In this document: positions 1 through 5,828 of the stretch, one piece after another
How the letters are laid out: each line of letters starts with the position of its first letter
Position numbering within the stretch: the stretch's first letter is position 1
Source: Desulfobacteraceae bacterium
GTDB lineage: Bacteria > Desulfobacterota > Desulfobacteria > Desulfobacterales > UBA5616
DNA: 7,527 bases
Direction of reading: 5' to 3'
Assembly (NCBI GenBank): GCA_030620375.1
Contig: JAUXEW010000144.1
Coordinates: 1-7,527, forward strand
Translations under genes and position numbers: made by a program
Notes under the pieces: generated by a model
Told to the model about the DNA's origin: nothing
The model's database searches: none
Seen by the model: only the letters and a program-made list of their open reading frames with translations

Positions 1-83
1 AAAAATTTCTCATGGTTCCAAACTTCAGGTTACCACTTTTAACAAATGGGGCTCACCCTTAGTACGAAACTACCCCGACTTTC

Positions 84-110
84 AAGCCGAGTTTCCACGG
101 ATTCGGCCTT
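84..110. repeat. Small imperfect hairpin downstream of the radical SAM gene
   Basis: GCCGA (86-90) pairs with TCGGC (103-107) around a 12-base loop, and AA/TT extends the stem past a one-base bulge at 108. It lies about 95 bases beyond the stop of the minus-strand radical SAM gene. No T-run follows on either side, so it is not a convincing intrinsic terminator. It could be part of an RNA structure or chance. Confidence 0.25.
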
Positions 111-114
111 ATAC

Positions 115-148
115 AACTATTATTTTATTAAGTCAAACTATTATTTTA
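115..148. repeat. 13-base direct repeat, period 21
   Basis: AACTATTATTTTA occurs exactly at 115-127 and again at 136-148, a tandem-like arrangement with a 21-base period in A+T-rich DNA just beyond the 3' end of the radical SAM gene. Bases 1-202 otherwise show no coding sequence. Confidence 0.5.
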
Positions 149-202
149 GATTTAAAATTTTGTAATAAGTGAGAACATCCATCATTATAGATCATCTTTT
201 AA

Positions 203-1255
203 TCAACAATTTGTCTTGAACAACGCCTTTGTTCCCAGCCGCAACGTGGCACTCTCCCTTCTGACGCTATGACTGATACCACAGTATCGGTTGCAATTAT
301 GCATTTTGGCACGGATATCGTCGCTGTTCTCCCAAAAGTCTCTTAGATCGCCAGGTTTCACTAATAAGAACTCCGGAAAACCTGTAGAGAAGCACAACCG
401 AGCGTTTCCGTACAGATCCACCATGATGTTCCGCTCATACGTGTTGCAGATGTGCTGCTCAGTTCCGGTGGTTCCACGCCATCCCAAGCGAGCATCCCGG
501 TTGTTTTTGACAGAACGGTGATACATTTTGACCTGCACCAACCACTTGGGATTGATCTTCAATTGATACTTCTTGTCGCACGATTGGATAATGGCTCCCA
601 ATTCTTCGTAATCGGTGATGATGTTTTGTTCGAAGAATTCGTCTGTGTGCATTTCGGCGGGTGGGCCGAACGTAGGCTGAAGAAAGTTCAACTTCAGTTT
701 GTCCGCCTTGACGTCGTTCAATACAAAATCGTAGAAGGAATCGAGATCCCTATAATTCTGTTTACATACGACTGCCATAGCATAGATTCGTTTTGCGGAA
801 TTCAACCTCAACCTCGATTCCAATAAAAGCCGTAAAGCATTAACGGCCTTATGGAAGGAGCCAACAACACCCCTTGTTCTGTCGTGTATCTTCGCCCGAT
901 GACTATTTAGTGATACCGTTATTTCGCTCGGACCTTCCATGATCATCCGATCAGCCATATTTATGCTCTGTACTCTTGTCCCATTAATAACAGAAAAACA
1001 CTTTAAGCCAACTTTTGTACAATGAGTAGTTGAAGAGAAATACTCCTTTAAATCCAACATTTTCTCTCCGCCACAGAGAACTACCGTACCGTTTCGGTTC
1101 ATCTCGGAAAATTCATCGATGATTTCATTCCTCCGACTTATAGAAATGTAGTTCGCCCTATCATTATCATCAGCCATCCAATACATACAGTGCCGGCACT
1201 TTAAGTTGCAGCGCTTGTTTATGTCGACGAATAGGAACCTCGGTGGTTGACTCAT
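203..1255 (-). CDS. Radical SAM protein with SPASM-like C-terminal domain
   Basis: This is a cytoplasmic iron-sulfur enzyme that would cleave S-adenosylmethionine to a 5'-deoxyadenosyl radical; its substrate is unknown. Seen: the CxxxCxxC cluster motif at residues 16-23 (C16, C20, C23) directly after the first strand (FLFVDINKRC), a CGGE segment at 61-64 matching the GGE motif that contacts the SAM amino group, and a C-terminal cysteine set C270, C288, C321, C325 in the spacing of SPASM domains, with the typical 'DLYGNARLC' segment at 280-288. The length of 350 residues suits a SPASM enzyme. The protein also ends in a cysteine (C350). ATG 1255 is preceded by AGAGGAA at a good distance. No peptide precursor, RRE partner or transporter gene adjoins it, although SPASM enzymes commonly modify ribosomal peptides or mature other enzymes. 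The gene stands alone and is divergent from the gene at 1681. The family call is firm; the reaction is unknown. Confidence 0.9.
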   Translation of the reverse strand: MSQPPRFLFVDINKRCNLKCRHCMYWMADDNDRANYISISRRNEIIDEFSEMNRNGTVVLCGGEKMLDLKEYFSSTTHCTKVGLKCFSVINGTRVQSINMADRMIMEGPSEITVSLNSHRAKIHDRTRGVVGSFHKAVNALRLLLESRLRLNSAKRIYAMAVVCKQNYRDLDSFYDFVLNDVKADKLKLNFLQPTFGPPAEMHTDEFFEQNIITDYEELGAIIQSCDKKYQLKINPKWLVQVKMYHRSVKNNRDARLGWRGTTGTEQHICNTYERNIMVDLYGNARLCFSTGFPEFLLVKPGDLRDFWENSDDIRAKMHNCNRYCGISHSVRRESATLRLGTKALFKTNC

Positions 1256-1261
1256 TACACG

Positions 1262-1268
1262 TTCCTCT
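1262..1268 (-). promoter_or_regulatory. Ribosome binding site of the radical SAM gene
   Basis: Read on the minus strand this is AGAGGAA, six bases before the ATG at 1255. It fixes that start, which also places the CxxxCxxC motif at the usual depth from the N-terminus. Confidence 0.7.
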
Positions 1269-1349
1269 TAATAGGGTATCCTGTAAAAAATTCCCTTCAT
1301 TTGATAGTTTGATCATGAAAACTGAAAAATCAGAGCTGTGATACATTCT

Positions 1350-1361
1350 AAATTCGAATTT
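1350..1361. promoter_or_regulatory. Perfect 12-base palindrome in the divergent intergenic region
   Basis: AAATTCGAATTT is a perfect palindrome about 95 bases upstream of the radical SAM start and 320 bases upstream of the gene at 1681. A symmetric A+T-rich site between divergent genes could be an operator for a dimeric regulator, but no matching regulator gene or second copy was found, so the role is inference. The rest of 1256-1680 holds no convincing gene. Confidence 0.3.
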
Positions 1362-1605
1362 TAAACGATAAAATATCAAAGGACGTCATCGATTTTGAAC
1401 GGTCTTTAATATATGTATGTCTGAGTATGCCTGCAAGACTTTTTGTTGCGGATATTAAAGATAATACGACAATATTTTTTCTTTAACCGGTGCGGCAATG
1501 CTGTACTTTCATTTATGGGTACAAAATTGAGGCGGGTACCCCATTGATTTAACGAACTGGCGTCTTGAGATAACACCGGGGGGGATGATCATTTCCGAAA
1601 AGTTG

Positions 1606-1635
1606 TTGTTCTCCATACCCCACTTATGCTAAAAT
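1606..1635 (+). promoter_or_regulatory. Candidate sigma-70 promoter for the winged-helix gene
   Basis: An extended -10 element, TGC followed by TAAAAT at 1630-1635, lies 18 bases after a weak -35 (TTGTTC, 1606-1611). Transcription would begin near 1642, leaving a leader of about 39 bases before ATG 1681. The -35 matches the consensus only in its first three bases, so the extended -10 carries most of the case. Confidence 0.4.
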
Positions 1636-1680
1636 TTCAGCCGATTATCTTTTCTCATCAACTCAATCGCAGGCAACCCT

Positions 1681-2535
1681 ATGGGCTATTATGACAATGA
1701 AAAATATCTGATCAATCTGATGGAAAAAGAGATACAGGACAAGTTCAGTGAAATCGAAAAAGCGCTTGATGAGGAAATAGCGGCTGCAAAGGATAAAGAG
1801 CTCCATGATTTAAGTGGTGTAAAAAAAATATGGGGTCAACGAGGCAGACAATTAATTATAAATCCTGAATATAGAAAACTTTCATTTGAAAACAAGCGGA
1901 TTGAAGAACTTAAACAATATACTGAGGAAGACAGGAAAAAAGAGCTTGAGGCTGAATTTGAACTTGCTAAAGAACAGATTCTTAGCAGATGGTACAGGTC
2001 TATTGATCCGATTAAATATCATCTTGAAAGCAAATATCATAATGAACTTAAGATAATAAGGGACAAGTATCCTATGGACTGGATGCGTGAAGATAATAAA
2101 ATATTGAAAACCTTTAAAAGATACCCTCTATTTATTCCTTTCCTGAACTATCTGTACAATGAGACAAGGTGGTACGATCACGGAACTTTAACAGGGACTT
2201 GGCGGCAGACTGCTGAAAAAAAGCTCGGAGATATAAGGTATATTTCGGATAGCGGCAAAGAATATGAATATGCTATATTTCACACTGAAGACCACTTTTA
2301 TGCCATGCTCACTTATCATTTGAATTGCACAAAAGGGTACGCGCAAAAATTTTTGCAACGGTTTAATGAAATCGGGATAATCAAGCACCTCGGGAATTAT
2401 AAAAAGAATATCAGGATATATGCTGATGGATATTATACGCCGTGGAAAGAGCGAAAAAAATCTCGTTTAATAAAGAGGTCGTTTGTTAAAAAGGACAGGC
2501 ATTTTATCCAGAATTTTAGAGATTTTAAAATATAA
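1681..2535 (+). CDS. Hypothetical protein: charged helical N-terminus, likely winged-helix C-terminus
   Basis: I do not recognise this 284-residue protein. Seen: residues 1-140 are rich in Glu, Lys and Leu with heptad-like spacing, suggesting long helices or coiled coil (for example 64-105). Residues 145-200 are aromatic-rich, including 'RWYDHGTLTGTWRQTAEKK' near 163-181. Residues 205-250 look like a winged helix: a helix, then 'CTKGYAQKFLQRFNEIGII' as a turn and recognition helix, then a short strand pair ending in 'NIRIYADGYY'. The C-terminus (255-284) is very basic. There is no signal peptide or membrane segment, so it is probably a cytoplasmic DNA-binding protein. ATG 1681 has only a weak ribosome site (GCAGGCAA). 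The next in-frame ATG is at residue 14, so that start is also possible. G+C is far lower than in the 3282 gene, which suggests a different origin, perhaps phage or plasmid. It has no operon partner on its strand. The reading frame is strong; the function is inference. Confidence 0.75.
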   Translation: MGYYDNEKYLINLMEKEIQDKFSEIEKALDEEIAAAKDKELHDLSGVKKIWGQRGRQLIINPEYRKLSFENKRIEELKQYTEEDRKKELEAEFELAKEQILSRWYRSIDPIKYHLESKYHNELKIIRDKYPMDWMREDNKILKTFKRYPLFIPFLNYLYNETRWYDHGTLTGTWRQTAEKKLGDIRYISDSGKEYEYAIFHTEDHFYAMLTYHLNCTKGYAQKFLQRFNEIGIIKHLGNYKKNIRIYADGYYTPWKERKKSRLIKRSFVKKDRHFIQNFRDFKI

Positions 2536-2825
2536 TCGTTCTATTTTGAGGGTCGCTGTTTTCAAGTTTAGGCATGTGGAACTGAAATCTTTTTCGGGTT
2601 CGTTAGAGGCATTTTTCATATAATATACACTGTTGATACTCTCAATATATCAAAACAGCGGTGGAGGCTGAGAAACGGTATCAGTATCACCGGTTGCCAC
2701 CTTTTCCACGAATTGACGATATCACAACTTTTTTGCCTTGCTGGAATATTACGTTTCGGGTAAGATTTTGATGAATATTGGAGCCGATACTTTCAATATC
2801 AAATTGTAACCAACACGGTAAATTA
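2536..2825. other. Gene-free interval before the dehydrogenase relic
   Basis: No open frame with a plausible start or recognisable family was found here on either strand. An imperfect inverted repeat (TGTTGATA near 2628 against TATCAAAACA near 2648) lies within it. The missing N-terminal half of the downstream dehydrogenase, including its glycine-rich cofactor loop, should map here if the gene were merely mutated, but it is not visible, so that portion was deleted or replaced. Confidence 0.4.
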
Positions 2826-3140
2826 ACGATACCGTGCTACAGTGCATCCAAAGCGGCTCTGAATATGGTGATCAAAGAATAGGCGCTGGAACTTGCACCG
2901 CATAATATCCGTGTCAACGGTATCGCCCCCGGGTATGTGGAAGAAGACAGCCACGGGAATACCATCCGGCATCAATATACACCCCTGTATAACCGTTCGA
3001 TACATCCGCGGTTCATCGGCCGGGCGGCAGTATATCTGGCCTCGGAATACTTTTCAAGGGATACTACCGGATCTGTGATCACCGTCGATGCCGGCTTATC
3101 TTTATATAACCATCTGGTCGACCAGATACCGCTCAGATAA
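2826..3140 (+). pseudogene. Short-chain dehydrogenase/reductase (SDR) 3' remnant with in-frame amber codon
   Basis: Reading the frame of 2838-3140 gives the C-terminal half of a classical SDR. It starts with the catalytic YxxxK motif (YSASK, 2838-2852), then 'AALNMVIKE', a TAG at 2880-2882, then 'ALELAPHNIRVNGIAPGYV', and a C-terminal 'AAVYLASEYFSRDTTGSVI' followed by 'TVDAGLSL', all hallmark SDR positions. Relatives often carry tryptophan where the TAG sits (KEWALELAP), so one TGG-to-TAG change would explain it. The N-terminal Rossmann half with the TGxxxGxG loop and the catalytic serine is absent upstream. The segment before AAVYLAS also looks short, since the usual 'GxPEDI' stretch is missing. 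It is therefore a non-functional relic. It sits 141 bases upstream of the Gfo/Idh/MocA gene on the same strand, and such pairs often share sugar or polyol catabolic operons. The 5' boundary is approximate. A shorter reading from an ATG near 2937 would lack all active-site residues. Confidence 0.8.
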
Positions 3141-3267
3141 AATCGCCATTTTATGTCAAAGCTTTGCTTGTAACGTTAATATTGTTTGTCCGATGGATCT
3201 TTTGGATGGTTTATAATGCCGGATATAAAAAAATTCAGATGGCGAGTTAATAATTAAATTTCTCATT

Positions 3268-3273
3268 GGAGAA
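3268..3273 (+). promoter_or_regulatory. Ribosome binding site of the Gfo/Idh/MocA gene
   Basis: GGAGAA lies eight bases before ATG 3282. It supports that start, which also puts the first beta strand and glycine motif at residues 5-15 as expected for the family. Confidence 0.75.
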
Positions 3274-3281
3274 AGAATCAA

Positions 3282-4490
3282 ATGGATCTCGTGCGTTACG
3301 GAGTTATCGGAATCAGCGGAATTGGCAATCTGCACTGTAGATTGGCCAGGAAAAACACCAATACCGAGTTGGTGGCCTTGGCGGATATCAACACCGATGT
3401 TGTTAAAAAAAAATCTGCTCAGTGGGGGGTGCATGGTTTCACTGACTATCGCGACATGCTGGATGCCGGCATTGTCGATGCCGTATCAATTGCCACACCT
3501 CACCACCTGCATGCTATCATCGGTCAGGACTGTTTAGAGGCGGGGGTACATATTTTTGTCGAAAAACCGCTGGCAAACCGTGTGTCCGAGGCCGACGCGA
3601 TGATTGCAAAAGCCAAATCGAGGAATCTTAAAATATGCGTCGGGCATCAATACCGCACCCACCGATCATCCAAGGTCATGAAACAGTTGATCGATAACGG
3701 TAACATCGGCAAAATTATGCGCGTCCTTTGGACCTGGATCGAATTTCGTCCGGAAAGCTATTACGCCAGGGACATCTGGCGCTGCACCTGGCGCCACGCC
3801 GGTGGAGGGGTCCTGATGAACCAGGCCAGCCATGATCTGGATTTGATCTGCTGGATGATCGGCAAGCCGGCCCAGGTATCTGCGTTTGCCGGCAGTCAGC
3901 TTCACCAGGCCGAAATTGAGGATATGGTTTGCGCAAGCGTTGTATTTGAAAACGGCGCTTTCGGATCATTGCAATTTACAGTTAACCAGCCCAAAGGTTA
4001 CAATATACGTCAGATCGCCGGAGACAAGGGCGTCATCATTATGCCGGACGCACAAAGCCTGACCGGCGATCAGGACGAACAGATCCTGGTTGGCCGGTAC
4101 AAAGACCCTTTGCCGGTCTCAATCTCCCGGCTTAATGGTATTGCCGAACAACCCGAAATGATCTGGCAACCGGTTGAACTACCGGGAACTGCGAAAAAAA
4201 GACCTCGGAAATTTTGGGGATGGAAATCGGAAAAACGAGTTGAAAAAAAACCGCGCGGGCTTTCAGTGCTCATGAACAGTTTCATCGATGCCATCATCAA
4301 CGGCGGAGAACCCGAAGTCAGCGGCAAGAGTGCGCATCCGACCGTTGAGTTCATTAATGCCATCATCCTTTCTTCCGTCCGCGGAAAAACTGTAACCCTG
4401 CCCGTAGATCGGGATGAATATGATGCGCTGTTCGATGAATTAAGAACGGGTAAAACCAAGCTTCCCACTTATTCAGAGGGCAGATTTTGA
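3282..4490 (+). CDS. Gfo/Idh/MocA-family NAD(P)-dependent oxidoreductase
   Basis: A probable cytoplasmic sugar or polyol dehydrogenase of 402 residues. Residues 1-125 form the Rossmann domain: the glycine motif at 10-15 reads GISGIG, with Ser12 at the usual second glycine. Asp35 ends the second strand (LVALADIN), which favours NAD over NADP. The family EKP motif is E94-K95-P96, where K95 is the catalytic lysine. The C-terminal domain carries 'GGGVLMNQASHDLDL' at 174-188: His184 is the catalytic histidine, while Asn180 occupies the position that is Asp in inositol dehydrogenase, a variant also common in this superfamily. Residues 304-325 are an unusually basic stretch (KKRPRK, then KSEKRVEKKPR), making the protein slightly long. 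The start is fixed by GGAGAA. An SDR relic precedes it on the same strand, suggesting remains of a sugar-oxidising operon. G+C is higher than in the gene at 1681. The family is certain; the substrate cannot be read from the sequence. Confidence 0.93.
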   Translation: MDLVRYGVIGISGIGNLHCRLARKNTNTELVALADINTDVVKKKSAQWGVHGFTDYRDMLDAGIVDAVSIATPHHLHAIIGQDCLEAGVHIFVEKPLANRVSEADAMIAKAKSRNLKICVGHQYRTHRSSKVMKQLIDNGNIGKIMRVLWTWIEFRPESYYARDIWRCTWRHAGGGVLMNQASHDLDLICWMIGKPAQVSAFAGSQLHQAEIEDMVCASVVFENGAFGSLQFTVNQPKGYNIRQIAGDKGVIIMPDAQSLTGDQDEQILVGRYKDPLPVSISRLNGIAEQPEMIWQPVELPGTAKKRPRKFWGWKSEKRVEKKPRGLSVLMNSFIDAIINGGEPEVSGKSAHPTVEFINAIILSSVRGKTVTLPVDRDEYDALFDELRTGKTKLPTYSEGRF

Positions 4491-4588
4491 TAGACATAAA
4501 TGCATCGTCATCAGACTAATTGACTGCCCATTACAGTAGTGTGATTTTGGACCTTACCACAATATAGCGACAGCGAAAAACTGCCATT

Positions 4589-4623
4589 TTTTCATAAAAA
4601 TCCGCGCACTTCGGCTATGAAAA
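4589..4623. repeat. Nested palindromic hairpin 3' of the oxidoreductase gene
   Basis: TTTTCATA (4589-4596) pairs perfectly with TATGAAAA (4616-4623), and CCG (4602-4604) with CGG (4612-4614) forms an inner stem. It lies about 100 bases after the stop at 4490. The T-run precedes it on the plus strand and no T-run follows, so classical termination for the oxidoreductase is doubtful. Read on the minus strand the equivalent also lacks a clear tail beyond the stem. It resembles a REP-type palindromic unit, though no second copy occurs in this window. Confidence 0.5.
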
Positions 4624-4849
4624 GGGTATAGTGCAAAATTTAAAATATTGAGAAAAGTCGATTATAGTCCGCACCTTTTTACAATTAGGACAACCCCATA
4701 TATATAGGGGCTGGAGAAGAGGGGAAAAACTCAAGATGCTTGCTGTAGACCACATGCTTTTTGCACCCACGAAATGTGGCAATATCTCCAACTTATTCCC
4801 ACCAGACCATTATTTCAAATTGGATAAAAAAAAGGGGAAAGGTGACGTT

Positions 4850-4862
4850 GTGATATTATCAC
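4850..4862. promoter_or_regulatory. 13-base perfect palindrome resembling a CRP/FNR-type site
   Basis: GTGATATTATCAC is perfectly symmetric around T4856. With the preceding T it reads TGTGA-N5-TCAC, close to the TGTGA-N6-TCACA pattern of CRP-family sites but one base short in the spacer. TGTGATA recurs at 4884-4890 and 4973-4979. No gene starts close by, so a regulatory role is inference. Confidence 0.3.
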
Positions 4863-4879
4863 TTAGGCGGGTAGACCTG

Positions 4880-4979
4880 AACCTGTGATACAACATGGAT
4901 AGCATACAATAATGATGTATCTCATATCTGGTGACTTCTCCAAATCAGTAAATTAATTCCTCAGAAATAACCTGTGATA
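4880..4979. repeat. 11-base direct repeat, 89 bases apart
   Basis: AACCTGTGATA occurs exactly at 4880-4890 and 4969-4979. Both copies contain the TGTGATA half-site also found in the palindrome at 4850-4862, giving three TGTGATA words within about 130 bases of gene-free DNA. Confidence 0.45.
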
Positions 4980-5274
4980 TTCAATTTCCTGCGCGTTGAC
5001 GTTCAATGATCATTATCCCTATTCATGAATCCGGTATTACATGGGGAATTAAACTCGCAACATAACAGCTATCATTCCTCGCTATTAGCCATTAGTCGGT
5101 CCAACGAAATTGGGTTTTGGATACGTTGTAATCCTAAAAAAGCCGGACAAAAGCCAAACACTCGTTTTGGCCAATATTTTTAAAAAAACTGATTATAGGC
5201 CATTAGGGGCCATTATTCCTGGTGACGGGGAATCATCGATGTTGCCCGGTGGCTTAATGTGAGACGGTTTTAGG

Positions 5275-5318
5275 TATCAAAAAACTGGTGCTTCCGGCTA
5301 AATGCGGCTGTTTTGATA
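5275..5318. repeat. Inverted repeat with 8-base arms
   Basis: TATCAAAA (5275-5282) and TTTTGATA (5311-5318) are exact inverted copies around a 28-base loop that itself contains CCGGC and GCGGC. The right arm directly follows the AATGCGGCTG word repeated downstream at 5411. Function unknown; chance is possible in A+T-rich DNA. Confidence 0.35.
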
Positions 5319-5421
5319 TAGGTCCTTCACCGGTCGCGTCTGATAAGATCTTTATATGTAAACTTTATTATCCAGCGAAACCTTAATAATATTCTCTTAT
5401 CAAAGGTTTGAATGCGGCTGT
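5301..5421. repeat. 11-base direct repeat, 110 bases apart
   Basis: AATGCGGCTGT is exact at 5301-5311 and 5411-5421. Both copies are soon followed by GAT (TTTGAT and GAT). They might border an inserted segment, but no transposase sequence lies between them. Confidence 0.4.
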
Positions 5422-5570
5422 GATCTATGGCAGTTATCCAAATTAATATTTCCCGGTATTGTCACCGCCAGGTCGTGCTCTACAGCGCCATGTATTACAA
5501 CAATTATAGAGTTGGCAAGCCCGTTGCACTGGCGGAGAGCTGTCAGCACAATTTTTTTTATTTCGGCGGA

Positions 5571-5828
5571 TCAATCTTTTTCCGTTTTGGTATCCAATTC
5601 ATTCACCCCCGCAGGCGTGATCACATACTTTTGTTTGGGGCTGCGGGGCTTGGCCAGTATGGTCATGCTCAATAAGCCTTCATGAATCATGGGGTGGAGA
5701 TAATTTTTCATAAACGTTTCACGGTGTTTCATGCCGGAAAACGCCATAATTTCCTTTACTGAACGCGGGTTGCGGCAAAATTCAAGGATTTCATGCTTGT
5801 CCGGTACTTGTCCGAAAGATGCCCGCAA
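5571..5828 (-). pseudogene. Detached C-terminal winged-helix segment of the AlbA_2/ATPase protein
   Basis: This frame holds the missing C-terminus of the gene at 5791-6951. Its residues 6-75 ('FGQVPDKHEILEFCRNPRS' then 'KEIMAFSGMKHRETFMKNYL' and 'PRSPKQKYVITPAG') match the winged-helix tail that usually follows the GQV-type linker of COG2865-like proteins. It overlaps the upstream frame by 38 bases and is offset by one. The combined span 5571-6951 is 1381 bases, one more than a multiple of three, so a single inserted base restores a protein of about 459 residues. The only start for this part alone is a TTG at 5828 without a ribosome site, so it is not an independent gene. A sequencing error would look identical. 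Confidence 0.8.

Larger units (their letters stand above)
4491..5570. other. Long non-coding interval (about 1.1 kb) with scattered repeats
   Basis: No convincing gene was seen on either strand between the oxidoreductase stop and the 3' end of the split ATPase gene. Short frames inside it lack family signatures and ribosome sites. It carries a nested hairpin near 4589-4623, a palindrome at 4850-4862, two pairs of 11-base direct repeats, and inverted segments near 5466-5549, listed separately. The density of symmetric sequence suggests decayed mobile or intergenic repeat elements, but no transposase fragment or flanking target duplication is evident. Confidence 0.55.

Noticed and set aside
1170..1379. 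A 69-codon minus-strand frame overlapping the start of the radical SAM gene, considered as a possible precursor peptide
   Set aside because: It begins at a TTG without a ribosome site, a third of it lies inside the radical SAM gene in another frame, and it lacks a leader/core pattern.
2880..2882. TAG as a pyrrolysine codon in the SDR remnant
   Set aside because: The N-terminal half of the gene is missing anyway, SDRs are not known pyrrolysine proteins, and one TGG-to-TAG change explains the codon.
4070..4468. Minus-strand 132-codon open frame
   Set aside because: It is antisense to the intact Gfo/Idh/MocA gene and shows no family motif.
4693..4713. CCCC-ATATATATA-GGGG as an intrinsic terminator
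   Set aside because: Only four G-C pairs form, the A/T interior does not pair in register, and no T-run follows.
5301..5421. AATGCGGCTGT pair as target-site duplication of an insertion sequence
   Set aside because: The intervening 99 bases have no terminal inverted repeats or transposase fragment, and the size is small even for a MITE.
4491..5570. CRISPR array or tRNA/rRNA gene in the long gap
   Set aside because: The repeats occur only twice each with unequal spacing, and no cloverleaf or conserved rRNA segment was seen.
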